Shown here: positions 17,927 to 27,079 of the stretch, piece after piece | How positions within the stretch are numbered: the stretch's first letter is position 1 | How the letters are laid out: the number at the start of each line of letters is the position of its first letter | From: Mesobacillus jeotgali | GTDB lineage: Bacteria; Bacillota; Bacilli; Bacillales; Cytobacillaceae | NCBI RefSeq assembly: GCF_031759225.1 | Contig: NZ_CP134494.1 | Location: 1,424,501 to 1,488,500 of the forward strand | Direction of reading: 5' to 3' | Length of the DNA stretch: 64,000 nucleotides | Translations under genes and position numbers: made by a program | Notes under the pieces: model-generated | The model's input: the letters and a program-made list of their open reading frames with translations, nothing else | Told to the model about the DNA's origin: nothing | Database searches by the model: none

Positions 17927-19673
17927 CATCTTCCATTTTAAAAGTGAAAAACTGTGGAGTATTCAACTTAGAATCAAAATATACAAGCATATAAGAAGGA
18001 GAGTGCTCGATTTCTCCATCTTCCATAAACTTCACCAGGTCAATAGTGATATCCTCAAGCAAAGTGTGTTTATATAAATCCTTTTCACTAATATTCATTT
18101 CAGAGTACTGATTGCCAAGGGCGGCAGGTTTCTGGATGATTCCCCGGTATAGTTCAGAACGATCCTGCTTGTCCAGACTAAGTTCCCACCATGGCTTCCG
18201 TGGCTTGTGTTTCATGCTGGCCAGGTAATCATATTTCATCAAGCTCTCGATCGAATCTAAATTTTCCACACCTTTTTCACGAAGGAAGTTGTATAGTCTC
18301 TTGAACAAGTCCTCAAGCTGATGCCCGATCCGGGACCAACCTTTTGTCTCCCAATAAGAGCCGAAGTCCTGGAAGAAATCAAATGGTGATGGAAATACCT
18401 TAGTGACCAGATATTCTACAGTACGGTCCATCCGATGATCATTCCAATATTTTTCAAGAACGTCTTCAACCTGTTTGATTTTTATGATGTCATTGAAATC
18501 AAGGACATTATTTCCGAGGATTTCATATGGAGAATGATCCATGTACACATAATCATGCTGTTCAGCCCTGAGTCTCAAACCTGTCCCTCTGAGCATCTTC
18601 AGGAAGCCAAGCTGCAATTCTTCGGGCCGCATGGCAAATACATCATTAAACGTCTTTTTGAACGATTGATAATCCTCTTCCGGCAAACCTGCAATTAAAT
18701 CAAGATGCTGATCAATTTTGCCGCCATCCTTTACCATTGTTACGGTACGCTTTAGCTTGTCGAAATTCTGTTTCCTCATGACCAACTCATTTGTATAATC
18801 ATTAGTCGACTGTACGCCAATTTCAAAGCGGAACAAGCCGGCAGGCGCTTCATCATTCAGGAATTGAATAACCTCAGGCCGCATGATGTCAGCTGTGATT
18901 TCAAACTGGAACACTGTCCCTGGCAGATGTTCATCTATCAGGAAACGAAACATTTCCATTGCATAGCTTCGGCTGATATTGAACGTCCTGTCGACGAATT
19001 TGATGGTCTTCGCACCATTTGCCATTAGATAACGGATATCTTCCTTGATCTTTTCCCTGTCGAAGTAGCGGACACCGACTTCAATGGAAGATAGGCAAAA
19101 TTGGCAGCTGAATGGGCAGCCGCGGCTTGTTTCGAGATAGGTTACCCTTTTAGAAAGATGTGGGAGGTCTTCGTCAAACCGATATGGGGACGGAAGCTCT
19201 TTTAAATCCAGCTTATTCTGTTGAGGATTCATAGAGATGCTGTCGCCCTTTCGATAGGCTATCCCAGGTACTTCCGTAAACCCTGCTCCAGAAGCCATTG
19301 CAGAAAGAAGCTGCTTGAAGGTTTGTTCACCTTCACCGATGACAATGAAATCAAATTCCGGCACTTCCTTCATCCAATCCAGGACATCATAAGTGACCTC
19401 AGGGCCGCCTGCGACGATTTTAATGTCAGGGTTGATTTTTTTAATCATCTTGATGACTTTGATACTCTCTTCAATATTCCAGATATAGCAGCTGAATCCA
19501 ATAATATCAGGCTGCTTTTGAATCAAGTCAGACACAATATTGATCACAGGATCCTTGATGGTATACTCAACAAGATTTACGTCAAACTCAGGCTGAGCAT
19601 ATGCCTTCAGGTACCTGATTGCAAGGTTTGTGTGTATATATTTCGCGTTAAGCGTTGTTAAAACGATATTCAT
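17913..19673 (-). CDS. B12-binding radical SAM protein (DUF4080 type)
   Basis: A 586-residue iron-sulfur enzyme. The N-terminal cobalamin-binding-like domain (about 1-140; GFSCYIWNIEES, VAGGPEVTYD, VIGEGEQTF) is followed by a radical SAM core with the 4Fe-4S motif CPFSCQFC (Cys186, Cys190, Cys193). The C-terminal 200 residues match what I recall as DUF4080. The start at 19673 has AAAGGAG; the 11 extra codons upstream lack a site. Members of this class do methyl transfer or other radical chemistry, but the substrate here is unknown. The gene stands alone between terminators. Confidence 0.87.
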   Translation of the reverse strand: MNIVLTTLNAKYIHTNLAIRYLKAYAQPEFDVNLVEYTIKDPVINIVSDLIQKQPDIIGFSCYIWNIEESIKVIKMIKKINPDIKIVAGGPEVTYDVLDWMKEVPEFDFIVIGEGEQTFKQLLSAMASGAGFTEVPGIAYRKGDSISMNPQQNKLDLKELPSPYRFDEDLPHLSKRVTYLETSRGCPFSCQFCLSSIEVGVRYFDREKIKEDIRYLMANGAKTIKFVDRTFNISRSYAMEMFRFLIDEHLPGTVFQFEITADIMRPEVIQFLNDEAPAGLFRFEIGVQSTNDYTNELVMRKQNFDKLKRTVTMVKDGGKIDQHLDLIAGLPEEDYQSFKKTFNDVFAMRPEELQLGFLKMLRGTGLRLRAEQHDYVYMDHSPYEILGNNVLDFNDIIKIKQVEDVLEKYWNDHRMDRTVEYLVTKVFPSPFDFFQDFGSYWETKGWSRIGHQLEDLFKRLYNFLREKGVENLDSIESLMKYDYLASMKHKPRKPWWELSLDKQDRSELYRGIIQKPAALGNQYSEMNISEKDLYKHTLLEDITIDLVKFMEDGEIEHSPSYMLVYFDSKLNTPQFFTFKMEDVKPA

Positions 19674-19773
19674 AGAAAAATCTCCTTTATAAAAATCCAG
19701 CAGCAAATCAACTTTTAATTATATCTCAGTTTGGACAAAAAAGACAGGTTGAATTCAATAGGAGAATAAGGAA

Positions 19774-19818
19774 AAGAGGCTGTCAAAAAGGACATATGGT
19801 CCATTTTGACAGCCTCTT
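19774..19818. terminator. Strong terminator between acyltransferase and radical SAM genes
   Basis: A perfect 15-bp stem pairs 19774-19788 with 19804-19818 (arms AAGAGGCTGTCAAAA / TTTTGACAGCCTCTT). The minus strand continues with a T-rich stretch, so it ends the acyltransferase gene. Confidence 0.9.
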
Positions 19819-19835
19819 AAAATCTCATCCTAAAT

Positions 19836-20879
19836 TTACTGGCTTGAAAGCTTCCGACGATAGAAGCGAAGTATAGCGTTAAACCTTAATTTTAGCCGGC
19901 TGATCCGTGAGGTCTTGAATTCGATCAGCGGTTGTGCGATGGCGGCAGCGTATTTGCTGGACAACAGGAAGGTCAGCAGCAAGGCGATGGCCGCCAGCAA
20001 GAGGAAGCGCTCGGGACTATGGAAGAAGTCCTGGACTTCGCTTTCGCGGAAGGTTCGTACAAAAAATCCATGCAGCAGATAAACATATAGTGTATTCTTG
20101 CCAAGGTCTGTAAAGAAATATTGCTTCTTCGGGACAATGGTCAGGAAGCTGAAAACCATCAGCAGGCTTAATAGATAAAAGCCTAACCGTGTGAACATGC
20201 TTGATATCGAAGCTGCTTCCATCAATGAATATGGTTTAGAACCGAGAAGCCATTTATAGTCTATATCTGGATTGAAATAGAACCCAAAAAAGACAATCGC
20301 GAAGGTTACCAATGCACCAGCCTTGAAGGCGGGCCTTGTCAATGTTTTTATATGGTCCTTCGTCAAGTGGTACCCAAGCAGGAACAATGGAAAGAAGACA
20401 AAGGTCCTTGATAGGCTCAGGTAGTTGGATATCCAGTCTACATAGCCGACACCTAATCCCAATCCAAAGGCAACCAACAATCCAATAGGAGCGTTAAGTC
20501 TTGCAAAGCCAATCAGCATGATGTTCCAGCAGAAAAGACTGATCAAAAACCATAGGGACCAGTGTGGATTAAGCGGGTCCATCGTAAAAGTAGACTTGCT
20601 GTACAGGAAATAATAGAAAACAGAATAGATCATCTGAAAGATGAAATAAGGCAGTATTAATTTTTTGGCAATTTTCATTACATAGCCTTTTTTATTGAAG
20701 CCCCTCGCAAAAAAACCGGAAACAAGGATGAAGGCTGGCATATGGAATGTATAAATGACTTTATAAAGATTATAGATCATTTCATTGTCTTCAATGAACG
20801 AGCGCAAAAGATGGCCAAATACGACGAAAAAAATCAAGATGAACTTGGCATTGTCAAAGTAGTAATCTCGTTGTTTCAT
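19836..20879 (-). CDS. ykrP: Membrane acyltransferase family 3 protein, YkrP-like
   Basis: A 347-residue integral membrane acyltransferase (OafA/fucose 4-O-acetylase superfamily) with about ten hydrophobic segments. The family opening is clear: DYYFDNAKFILIFFVVFGHL, where the catalytic His follows the first helix, then FHMPAFILVSGFFARGF. These enzymes transfer acyl groups to surface sugars or other extracellular acceptors; the acceptor here is unknown. GGGAGG precedes ATG 20879, while the longer frame to 20945 has no site. In B. subtilis ykrP lies next to kinE, as it nearly does here, which is the basis of the symbol. Confidence 0.8.
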   Translation of the reverse strand: MKQRDYYFDNAKFILIFFVVFGHLLRSFIEDNEMIYNLYKVIYTFHMPAFILVSGFFARGFNKKGYVMKIAKKLILPYFIFQMIYSVFYYFLYSKSTFTMDPLNPHWSLWFLISLFCWNIMLIGFARLNAPIGLLVAFGLGLGVGYVDWISNYLSLSRTFVFFPLFLLGYHLTKDHIKTLTRPAFKAGALVTFAIVFFGFYFNPDIDYKWLLGSKPYSLMEAASISSMFTRLGFYLLSLLMVFSFLTIVPKKQYFFTDLGKNTLYVYLLHGFFVRTFRESEVQDFFHSPERFLLLAAIALLLTFLLSSKYAAAIAQPLIEFKTSRISRLKLRFNAILRFYRRKLSSQ

Positions 20880-21197
20880 ATTTCCTCCCTTAATTAGAGA
20901 CCCCCAAAATACTAACCCTTTTTTACCCTTCCATGGATAAATCAAACTAGGCTAATTGCTCTAAATAAAGGAACCAATTCCTGAATATGGTTCTGTGCTA
21001 TTACAAATTTGTCTCTGTTATATAAAAGCTTTTTCATTATAACATACGGCCTATATTAAATTTTTTTGGGTGTGTTTCAATAAAAAAGCTCTAATGTTTG
21101 ATTTATGTCACAGCTTAATGAACTTAAAGTCTATAAAATATTATTGGGGAATGTTTTTAAGTCAATTACCTTAACAACCAAATTGGGGAGGGAGATT
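20880..21197. other. 318-base AT-rich divergent intergenic region
   Basis: This gap separates the acyltransferase gene from the oxidoreductase pair and should hold both promoters. I see AT-rich sequence with a short inverted repeat around GGAACCAATTCCTG (20971-20984), but no confident -35/-10 pair, riboswitch or operator. A leftward open-frame extension (from 21105) of the gamma-subunit gene lacks a ribosome site. Confidence 0.5.
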
Positions 21198-22211
21198 ATG
21201 TCTATCTTACCGAAGAAAAATGAATTAGGGTTTTATGAGATAAGACTTGAATCGATTGGAGGCCTTGGCGCAAACCTTGCAGGAAAGATGCTTGCGGAAG
21301 CAGGTGTCCTCGGTCTCGGTTTGAACGGTTCCAACTTTTCTTCTTATGGATCGGAGAAGAAGGGGTCACCGGTAAAAAGCTTTGTCCGCTTCTGTGAACC
21401 TGAAACTGAAATCAGGGTCCACAGTCCGATAGAAGAGCCGCATGTGGTCGGTGTATTCCATGAAGCACTTTATAAAATGGTCGATGTAGTCAGCGGACTG
21501 CGACCGGACGGTATTCTTTTGGTCAATTCAACGAGAGATTTTGACGACATCAAAAAAGATCTTAATCTAGAGCACGGAACCCTGGCAATTGTCGATGCAC
21601 TTTCAATTGCTGTCGAGGAAAAAACAAAGGTAAATACAGCGATGCTGGGAGCGTTGTACCGCATCCTTGATTTCCTTGACCCTGGAGCGATGAAAAATGT
21701 TATCCGCAAAACGTTTGAAAAAAAATATCCTCATTTTGTAGAGCCGAATATCAGGACCTTTGAGAGAGGCTACAATGAAGTTCAATTCAAAACGTATATA
21801 CCGGAAGAAGGGGCTCAAGGCAAGAAATTCGAGCGTCCTTTGCCGTTTCTTGGGTATCAAACACAGGAAATCGGCGGAGTCATCACTGCCCAGGCAAATA
21901 GTGTCCTTAAGGATCTGAGCGGTTCTAGACAGGGGTTCCTGCCTCAATTCAATCAGCAGGAATGCATCAACTGCGCTGCATGTGATACTGCATGTCCAGA
22001 TTATTGCTTTGTTTGGGAAGAAGGAGAAGACAAACGCGGCAGAAAGCAGATGTTCCTTAAGGGAATTGATTATCAATATTGCAAAGGCTGCCTGAAGTGT
22101 GTCGAGGCATGTCCAACTACGGCGTTGAGCGAGCTGAGGGAAATGATCGGCTATGCCGAGGAGAATCAAGTAAAACATAACTATCCTTATGTGACTGGAG
22201 GGGTTTCTTAA
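21198..22211 (+). CDS. 2-oxoacid:ferredoxin oxidoreductase, fused gamma and ferredoxin (delta) subunit
   Basis: A 337-residue fusion. Residues about 10-190 form the gamma domain (LESIGGLGANLAGKMLAEAG, SYGSEKKGSPVKSFVR). The C-terminal 90 residues are a two-cluster ferredoxin with CINCAACDTACPDYC and CKGCLKCVEACP. GGGGAGGGAG precedes ATG 21198. Its last base overlaps the start of the alpha/beta gene, so the two are a coupled operon. The complex decarboxylates a 2-oxoacid to acyl-CoA and reduces ferredoxin. Which 2-oxoacid (pyruvate, 2-oxoglutarate or a branched-chain acid) cannot be decided by eye. Confidence 0.9.
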   Translation: MSILPKKNELGFYEIRLESIGGLGANLAGKMLAEAGVLGLGLNGSNFSSYGSEKKGSPVKSFVRFCEPETEIRVHSPIEEPHVVGVFHEALYKMVDVVSGLRPDGILLVNSTRDFDDIKKDLNLEHGTLAIVDALSIAVEEKTKVNTAMLGALYRILDFLDPGAMKNVIRKTFEKKYPHFVEPNIRTFERGYNEVQFKTYIPEEGAQGKKFERPLPFLGYQTQEIGGVITAQANSVLKDLSGSRQGFLPQFNQQECINCAACDTACPDYCFVWEEGEDKRGRKQMFLKGIDYQYCKGCLKCVEACPTTALSELREMIGYAEENQVKHNYPYVTGGVS

Positions 22212-24505
22212 TGTCCATTCTTGAAGAAAACGTAAAGGCAATGAGTACAGCAGAACAGGTGACAACCTTTGAATCCGGAAATGAAATGGCGGCTATGGCG
22301 GCAGCTCAGATCAATTATCATATTATGGGCTATTTCCCGATTACCCCTTCTACAGAAGTTGCGCAATATCTGGATATGATGAAATCAAGAGGTGAGCATG
22401 ATATCAAATTGATCCCTGCTGATGGAGAACATGGCTCCGCAGGGATCTGTTACGGTGCAGCAGCAACCGGAGCCCGCGTATTCAACGCGACCAGTGCGAA
22501 CGGGTTGATGTATATGCTGGAGCAGCTTCCAGTCCAATCAGGTACACGTTATCCAATGGTCCTGAACCTGGTAACTCGATCAATCAGTGGTCCGCTGGAT
22601 ATCCGCGGCGACCACTCGGATCTGTATTTCGCCTTAAATACAGGATGGGTGATCCTTACTGCCAGGACTCCACAGGCTGTGTACGATATGAACATTATGG
22701 CACTGAAGATTGCAGAACACTCAGATGTGCGCCTGCCTGTAATGGTTGCATATGATGGGTTCTTTACATCCCACCAAAAGCGTAAAGTGAACTATTTTAA
22801 AGACCGTGCTATAGTACAGAGATTTGTTGGCGAGGCACCGACTGAATATAATTTTGCCAGGGATCCAAAGAAGCCATTGACAATCGGCGCCCATATGAAT
22901 GGCGACGACTTGATGAACAACCACTTCCAGCAATCAGAAGCGATTTACAAAGCGAAGGATGTCTATAAGGAAGTAGCTGCAGAATATGCGAAACTATCAG
23001 GACGCAGCTATGATATTCTCGACCTATATAAAATGGAAGATGCAGATGTTGCCTTGTTCCTGTTGAATTCGGCAGCAGAATCTGCCAAGGATGTTGTTGA
23101 CAGACTTCGCGAGAAGGGAATCAAAGCCGGCGTCATCAGTCCAAACATCATTCGCCCATTCCCGGCACAGGAAATCAGGGAAGCATTGAAAAATGTGAAA
23201 TCACTTCTTGTAGGTGAGCGTGCTGATTCCTACGGAGGAAATGGTCCTAATCTTACACACGAAATTAAATCAGCACTTCAGGAAGATAAGAGCAATGCGA
23301 CAATCGTCCAGAGCAGAGTGTTTGGGCTTGGCGGCAAAGATTTCTATGCAGATGATGCGGAAGCATTTTTCACCATGGCGGTTGATGCAATGGAAAAAGG
23401 TTACGCAGAAAAGCCGTTCGACTACTATGGACACGTTGCTGGAGATCCTGAAAAGGTATTGAAGCAGGTCATTGAACCGCAGCACGGGGATGTCTATAAG
23501 TCAGGGCTGATCCAGGTATCAAGGGATGAAGAAAAAAATAAATTGAATGTCAAAATTCCGCCTTTAAGAGCTTTGACTTCCAAGCCGAAACGTATTGCAT
23601 CAGGACATGGTGCATGCCCCGGCTGCGGAATCTTTGGCGGATTGGAGCTGTTCTTTAAAGGGATTGAAGGAGATCTCGTCATTCTTTTCCAAACTGGTTG
23701 TGCGTACGTTGTTACAACAGCGTATCCTCATACATCTCATAAGCAGACGACAATCCATAATCTGTTCCAGAATGGAGCGGCAACGTTATCAGGAACGCTT
23801 GAGGCCTTCCTTGAACTGAAGCGACGCGGCGAAATCGAAGTGTCTGCAGATGCAACCTTCGTGATGGTTACCGGTGATGGCGGTATGGACATCGGAATGG
23901 GATCGGCTATTGGTACAGCACTTCGCGGTCACAAGCTGATCATGCTTGAATACGATAATGAGGGTTATATGAATACTGGTTCACAGCTGTCCTATTCCAC
24001 GCCTTTCGGACACATGACGAGCACATCTAACGTAGGAAAGGCACAAAAGGGTAAGGCATTCCACCATAAGGATACAGCCCAGATCATGGCAGCTACCAAT
24101 ATCCCTTATGTATTCACTGGGACAGAAGCTTTCCCGCAGGACCTTGTGAAGAAGGCTGCAAAGGCACAGTGGTATGCGCAAAATGTAGGCACAGTTTACG
24201 GTAAGCTATTGATCACATGCCCGCTCAACTGGAAATCAGAGGACCGATTTGGCCAGACAATTGTCGAAGCAGCAGTGAATTCGAACTTCTTCCCGCTTTA
24301 TGAGGTGGAACAAGGAATTACAAACATCACTTATGATCCAGAAGCCAAAAACAAGAAAATTCCGTTGGCAGACTGGTTGAAGTATATGGGTAAAACCAAG
24401 CATCTTTTGAAAGAAGAAAATAAGGATATGCTTGTGGAATTTGAAGAAGAAGTCGAGAAAAGATGGCAGCGCCTGAAGGCTAAGCATGAGAACGAATACC
24501 TATAA
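22211..24505 (+). CDS. 2-oxoacid:ferredoxin oxidoreductase, fused alpha and beta (TPP) subunit
   Basis: A 764-residue fusion of the alpha (pyrimidine-binding and domain II) and beta (thiamine diphosphate) subunits. The alpha half begins GNEMAAMAAAQINYHIMGYF with ITPSTE. The beta half starts at HGACPGCGIFGG and carries the TPP/Mg motif GDGGMDIGMGSA with the downstream DNEGY. Stretches such as DIRGDHSDLY are typical of the alpha subunit. Together with the preceding gene it makes a complete enzyme from two polypeptides. An enzyme of this type is usual in anaerobes but also occurs in aerobic Bacillaceae. A strong terminator follows. Confidence 0.92.
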   Translation: MSILEENVKAMSTAEQVTTFESGNEMAAMAAAQINYHIMGYFPITPSTEVAQYLDMMKSRGEHDIKLIPADGEHGSAGICYGAAATGARVFNATSANGLMYMLEQLPVQSGTRYPMVLNLVTRSISGPLDIRGDHSDLYFALNTGWVILTARTPQAVYDMNIMALKIAEHSDVRLPVMVAYDGFFTSHQKRKVNYFKDRAIVQRFVGEAPTEYNFARDPKKPLTIGAHMNGDDLMNNHFQQSEAIYKAKDVYKEVAAEYAKLSGRSYDILDLYKMEDADVALFLLNSAAESAKDVVDRLREKGIKAGVISPNIIRPFPAQEIREALKNVKSLLVGERADSYGGNGPNLTHEIKSALQEDKSNATIVQSRVFGLGGKDFYADDAEAFFTMAVDAMEKGYAEKPFDYYGHVAGDPEKVLKQVIEPQHGDVYKSGLIQVSRDEEKNKLNVKIPPLRALTSKPKRIASGHGACPGCGIFGGLELFFKGIEGDLVILFQTGCAYVVTTAYPHTSHKQTTIHNLFQNGAATLSGTLEAFLELKRRGEIEVSADATFVMVTGDGGMDIGMGSAIGTALRGHKLIMLEYDNEGYMNTGSQLSYSTPFGHMTSTSNVGKAQKGKAFHHKDTAQIMAATNIPYVFTGTEAFPQDLVKKAAKAQWYAQNVGTVYGKLLITCPLNWKSEDRFGQTIVEAAVNSNFFPLYEVEQGITNITYDPEAKNKKIPLADWLKYMGKTKHLLKEENKDMLVEFEEEVEKRWQRLKAKHENEYL

Positions 24506-24512
24506 AATACGA

Positions 24513-24543
24513 AGAGAAGCCATTGACCTGGCTTCTCTTTTTC
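24513..24543 (+). terminator. Terminator of the oxidoreductase operon
   Basis: AGAGAAGCCA (24513-24522) pairs perfectly with TGGCTTCTCT (24529-24538), then TTTTTC. Confidence 0.9.
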
Positions 24544-24693
24544 ATAGAGCAAGCCGTCACTGCCAGACTATGTTGAATAATCCCTCGCTGGAAAGTTTGC
24601 GGATCTTCAGAAAATAATCGCGACTTTAAAGGGATTTTTACCATCCATGTAGAAATTACTAGAAAAATGGGAATCCGGCAAGGAGGCTTTCTG

Positions 24694-26277
24694 GTGAGTA
24701 GTGCTAGCATGGCAGATGAAATTAAGGCACTGAAGGAAAAAATAGCCGCTTTAGAACAAGAAAATTCCTCATTAAAAGAGAAGTTCAATAATGATCAGAG
24801 AACAGCATCTGACTCTTTTGTATATATGGTCCCTGCAGAAGGCCGGGCTACAAATTTTACTGAAAAAATCATTACGGATGATGGTTTGTTAAAAATTTTT
24901 TTCATGGAAACATTGGATGGAATCGTGTTTTGGGGCAAGTGCGGGAAAATCATTGAAGTAAATGAAGCAACCTGTAAAATTTTTGGGCTCACTCATGACG
25001 AAATGTTAAAACATAAAATATCAGACTTCATTTATCAAAAAGACGAGAAATATAAAGCGATGAAACAAACGATCAATGAAAAAGGAGCATTGCGTGAAGA
25101 AGCGTTCTTTCTTCTGCCGAATGGGGAGAAGAGGCTGCTCGAATTTACTGTAAAGCTTAATGCCGGCGATGGCTATCACATGACAATTGTCCGTGATGCC
25201 AGTGACCGTTATCATATGGAACAGCAGCTCCGGAAAAGTGAAGAGCGTTTCAGGAGAATTTTTGAAGGATCGCTTGAAGGAATGATTCTTTGGGATGAAG
25301 ATTGTAAACACTACGAGATTAATCCTTCAGGTTTAGAAAAACTCGAATTGAAGCCTGAGGACCTGAAAGAGGAAAACTTTAGGATGCTTTTCATGAATCT
25401 GGGACTTTCCGAAGAATTAATTGATGAAAAGTTACAGGCACTGCTTCGAAAAGGGAGGCTGGACGGCAGGATTACCATTCCCTATGAAGATGGCCGGATG
25501 AAGCATTTTGAATACAGTATCAAACGTCATTTGGTCGATAACTTGAATCTCGTTGTTTTCAGGAACATCACTGAAAAAATTGAGATGGAAGCCCAGCTGC
25601 ATAAATCAGATACTCTTAATATGTTAGGGGAACTGGCTGCAGGCATCGCTCATGAAATCCGCAATCCGATGACAGCTCTAAAAGGGTTCATCCAGCTGCT
25701 AGAGAGCAGCTCGGGTGATGCTTATTCGCTATATTTCCAGGTAATCAAGACCGAACTGCAAAGGATTGATTCAATCATCAATGAATTCCTGGTTTTGGCA
25801 AAACCTCAATCTATTAAATTCGAATATACAGATATTTCAAAGATCATGAATGAGACCGTGTCTCTTCTGACCGCCCAGGCGGTGCTCCACGATGTGCAAA
25901 TCAAAACCATTTATGACGGTGAATTGCCAGATCTTATGTGTGAACCTAATCAATTAAAAAAGGTATTTATCAATATCATAAAAAACGCAATAGAAGTTAT
26001 GTCAAAAGGCGGCTTTGTGACTGTGACCGTCAGTCAGGCCCCTGGGAACAGAATACATATTTGCATCAAGGACGAAGGTGAAGGAATTCCGGCTGAACAA
26101 ATTAAAAAGCTAGGGGAACCTTTTTACACCACAAAGGAGAGAGGAACAGGACTCGGCCTGATGGTGAGTTTCAAAATCGTTGAAGAACACGGGGGTACAA
26201 TTGAAATAGAGAGCGAAGTGGGGCACGGAACGATCTTTCATATTTATTTGCCAGTAACCAAGGAAACGTCTGATTGA
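24694..26277 (+). CDS. kinE: Cytoplasmic PAS-domain sensor histidine kinase, KinE-like
   Basis: A 527-residue soluble kinase with no membrane segment. A short coiled coil (about 5-30, with a LKEKIAALEQE heptad) is followed by PAS1 (about 65-180) and PAS2 (about 185-295). The dimerisation/H-box domain has the phospho-acceptor His320 in GIAHEIRNP. The ATPase domain shows the N box (NIIKNAIEV), G1 (KDEGEGIPAEQ) and G2 (GTGLGLMV). GTG 24694 has AAGGAGG 8 bases upstream; ATG 24667 has none. PAS-H-box kinases of this build feed the sporulation phosphorelay in Bacillus. The ykrP-kinE-mtn neighbourhood supports the KinE name, but orthology is not proven. Confidence 0.85.
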   Translation: MSSASMADEIKALKEKIAALEQENSSLKEKFNNDQRTASDSFVYMVPAEGRATNFTEKIITDDGLLKIFFMETLDGIVFWGKCGKIIEVNEATCKIFGLTHDEMLKHKISDFIYQKDEKYKAMKQTINEKGALREEAFFLLPNGEKRLLEFTVKLNAGDGYHMTIVRDASDRYHMEQQLRKSEERFRRIFEGSLEGMILWDEDCKHYEINPSGLEKLELKPEDLKEENFRMLFMNLGLSEELIDEKLQALLRKGRLDGRITIPYEDGRMKHFEYSIKRHLVDNLNLVVFRNITEKIEMEAQLHKSDTLNMLGELAAGIAHEIRNPMTALKGFIQLLESSSGDAYSLYFQVIKTELQRIDSIINEFLVLAKPQSIKFEYTDISKIMNETVSLLTAQAVLHDVQIKTIYDGELPDLMCEPNQLKKVFINIIKNAIEVMSKGGFVTVTVSQAPGNRIHICIKDEGEGIPAEQIKKLGEPFYTTKERGTGLGLMVSFKIVEEHGGTIEIESEVGHGTIFHIYLPVTKETSD

Positions 26278-26298
26278 AATCAATCAGGCGTTTTTTTC
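26267..26298 (+). terminator. Terminator overlapping the end of the kinase gene
   Basis: CGTCTGATTG (26267-26276) pairs with CAATCAGGCG (26281-26290), one wobble, followed by T7. Confidence 0.85.
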
Positions 26299-26427
26299 AT
26301 TGTCTACGGTACGACCAATCCATTAAAAATCAAAAATTTCCAAATAGCCCCTTTAAATTTCCGGCAGAATGATTTATATTAGATATACACCTAATTAGAT
26401 AAACATTAAATCTATCGGAGTGGTTCT

Positions 26428-27012
26428 ATGCAATTGGACAGAATAGTCGCTTTCCATAAAGCGATGGGAGATCCTACAAGGATCAGGATCATAGCATTAC
26501 TTGCCAATGGGCCATTGCATGGCCAGGCGATTGCCGGAAAGCTGGGTCTTACCCCGCCAACGATTACCCATCATATCAAGAAATTACGTGATATCAATGT
26601 GATTGTTGAACGCAGGGATAAAAATACGATTTATTTTCACCTGAATGAGTCAGTAATCAAGCAACAGGCAAGGACGCTAGGAAAATTAATACAGAAAAAA
26701 GAAGGGGAGGTGGATGCAATGGTCGAGCAAAATATCGAAAGGCAAAAGGTGATCGAGAATTTCCTGACGAAGGATGGAAAACTAAAAAATATTCCGGCAC
26801 AACGCAAGAAAAAGCTGATGGTCTTCGAATATATGGTTCGTGGTCTGATAGCCGGGAAAAAATATCCGGAAAAGGAGCTGAACGAATATATCACGAAGTT
26901 CCATGAGGATTATGCGACAATCAGGAGAGAATTCATCATCAATCATTACATGTATCGTGAAAATGGGATCTATGAATTGAACCCTGAAGAAATGTGGGCA
27001 AAACCTGAGTGA
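26428..27012 (+). CDS. ArsR-type winged-helix regulator with C-terminal DUF2087
   Basis: A 194-residue transcription regulator. The N-terminal winged helix (about 5-85) has the ArsR-like pattern MGDPTRIRIIALLANGPLHG, with recognition helix TPPTITHHIKKL. The C-terminal 70 residues (MVFEYMVRGLIAGKKYPEKE...) match DUF2087, a domain often fused to regulators and thought to bind nucleic acid or a ligand. ATG 26428 follows TCGGAG. It stands alone where B. subtilis has ogt and mtnKA. The AT-rich upstream sequence contains TTAGATA repeats (26378-26401) that could be an operator, but this is unproven. Confidence 0.85.
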   Translation: MQLDRIVAFHKAMGDPTRIRIIALLANGPLHGQAIAGKLGLTPPTITHHIKKLRDINVIVERRDKNTIYFHLNESVIKQQARTLGKLIQKKEGEVDAMVEQNIERQKVIENFLTKDGKLKNIPAQRKKKLMVFEYMVRGLIAGKKYPEKELNEYITKFHEDYATIRREFIINHYMYRENGIYELNPEEMWAKPE

Positions 27013-27031
27013 TTCCCTATGATGAAGCATG

Positions 27032-27066
27032 AAAACCGCCACAGGCTTAGTCTTTGGCGGTTTTTC
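27032..27066. terminator. Bidirectional terminator
   Basis: AAAACCGCCA (27032-27041) and TGGCGGTTTT (27055-27064) flank a 13-base loop, with T runs on both strands. It ends the ArsR gene and the convergent mtnU. Confidence 0.9.
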
Positions 27067-27079
27067 ATTTAAATGGAAA

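Noticed and set aside
21603..22265. 220-codon minus-strand frame opposite the oxidoreductase gamma gene
   Set aside because: The plus-strand gene has full family motifs. The antisense frame has none.
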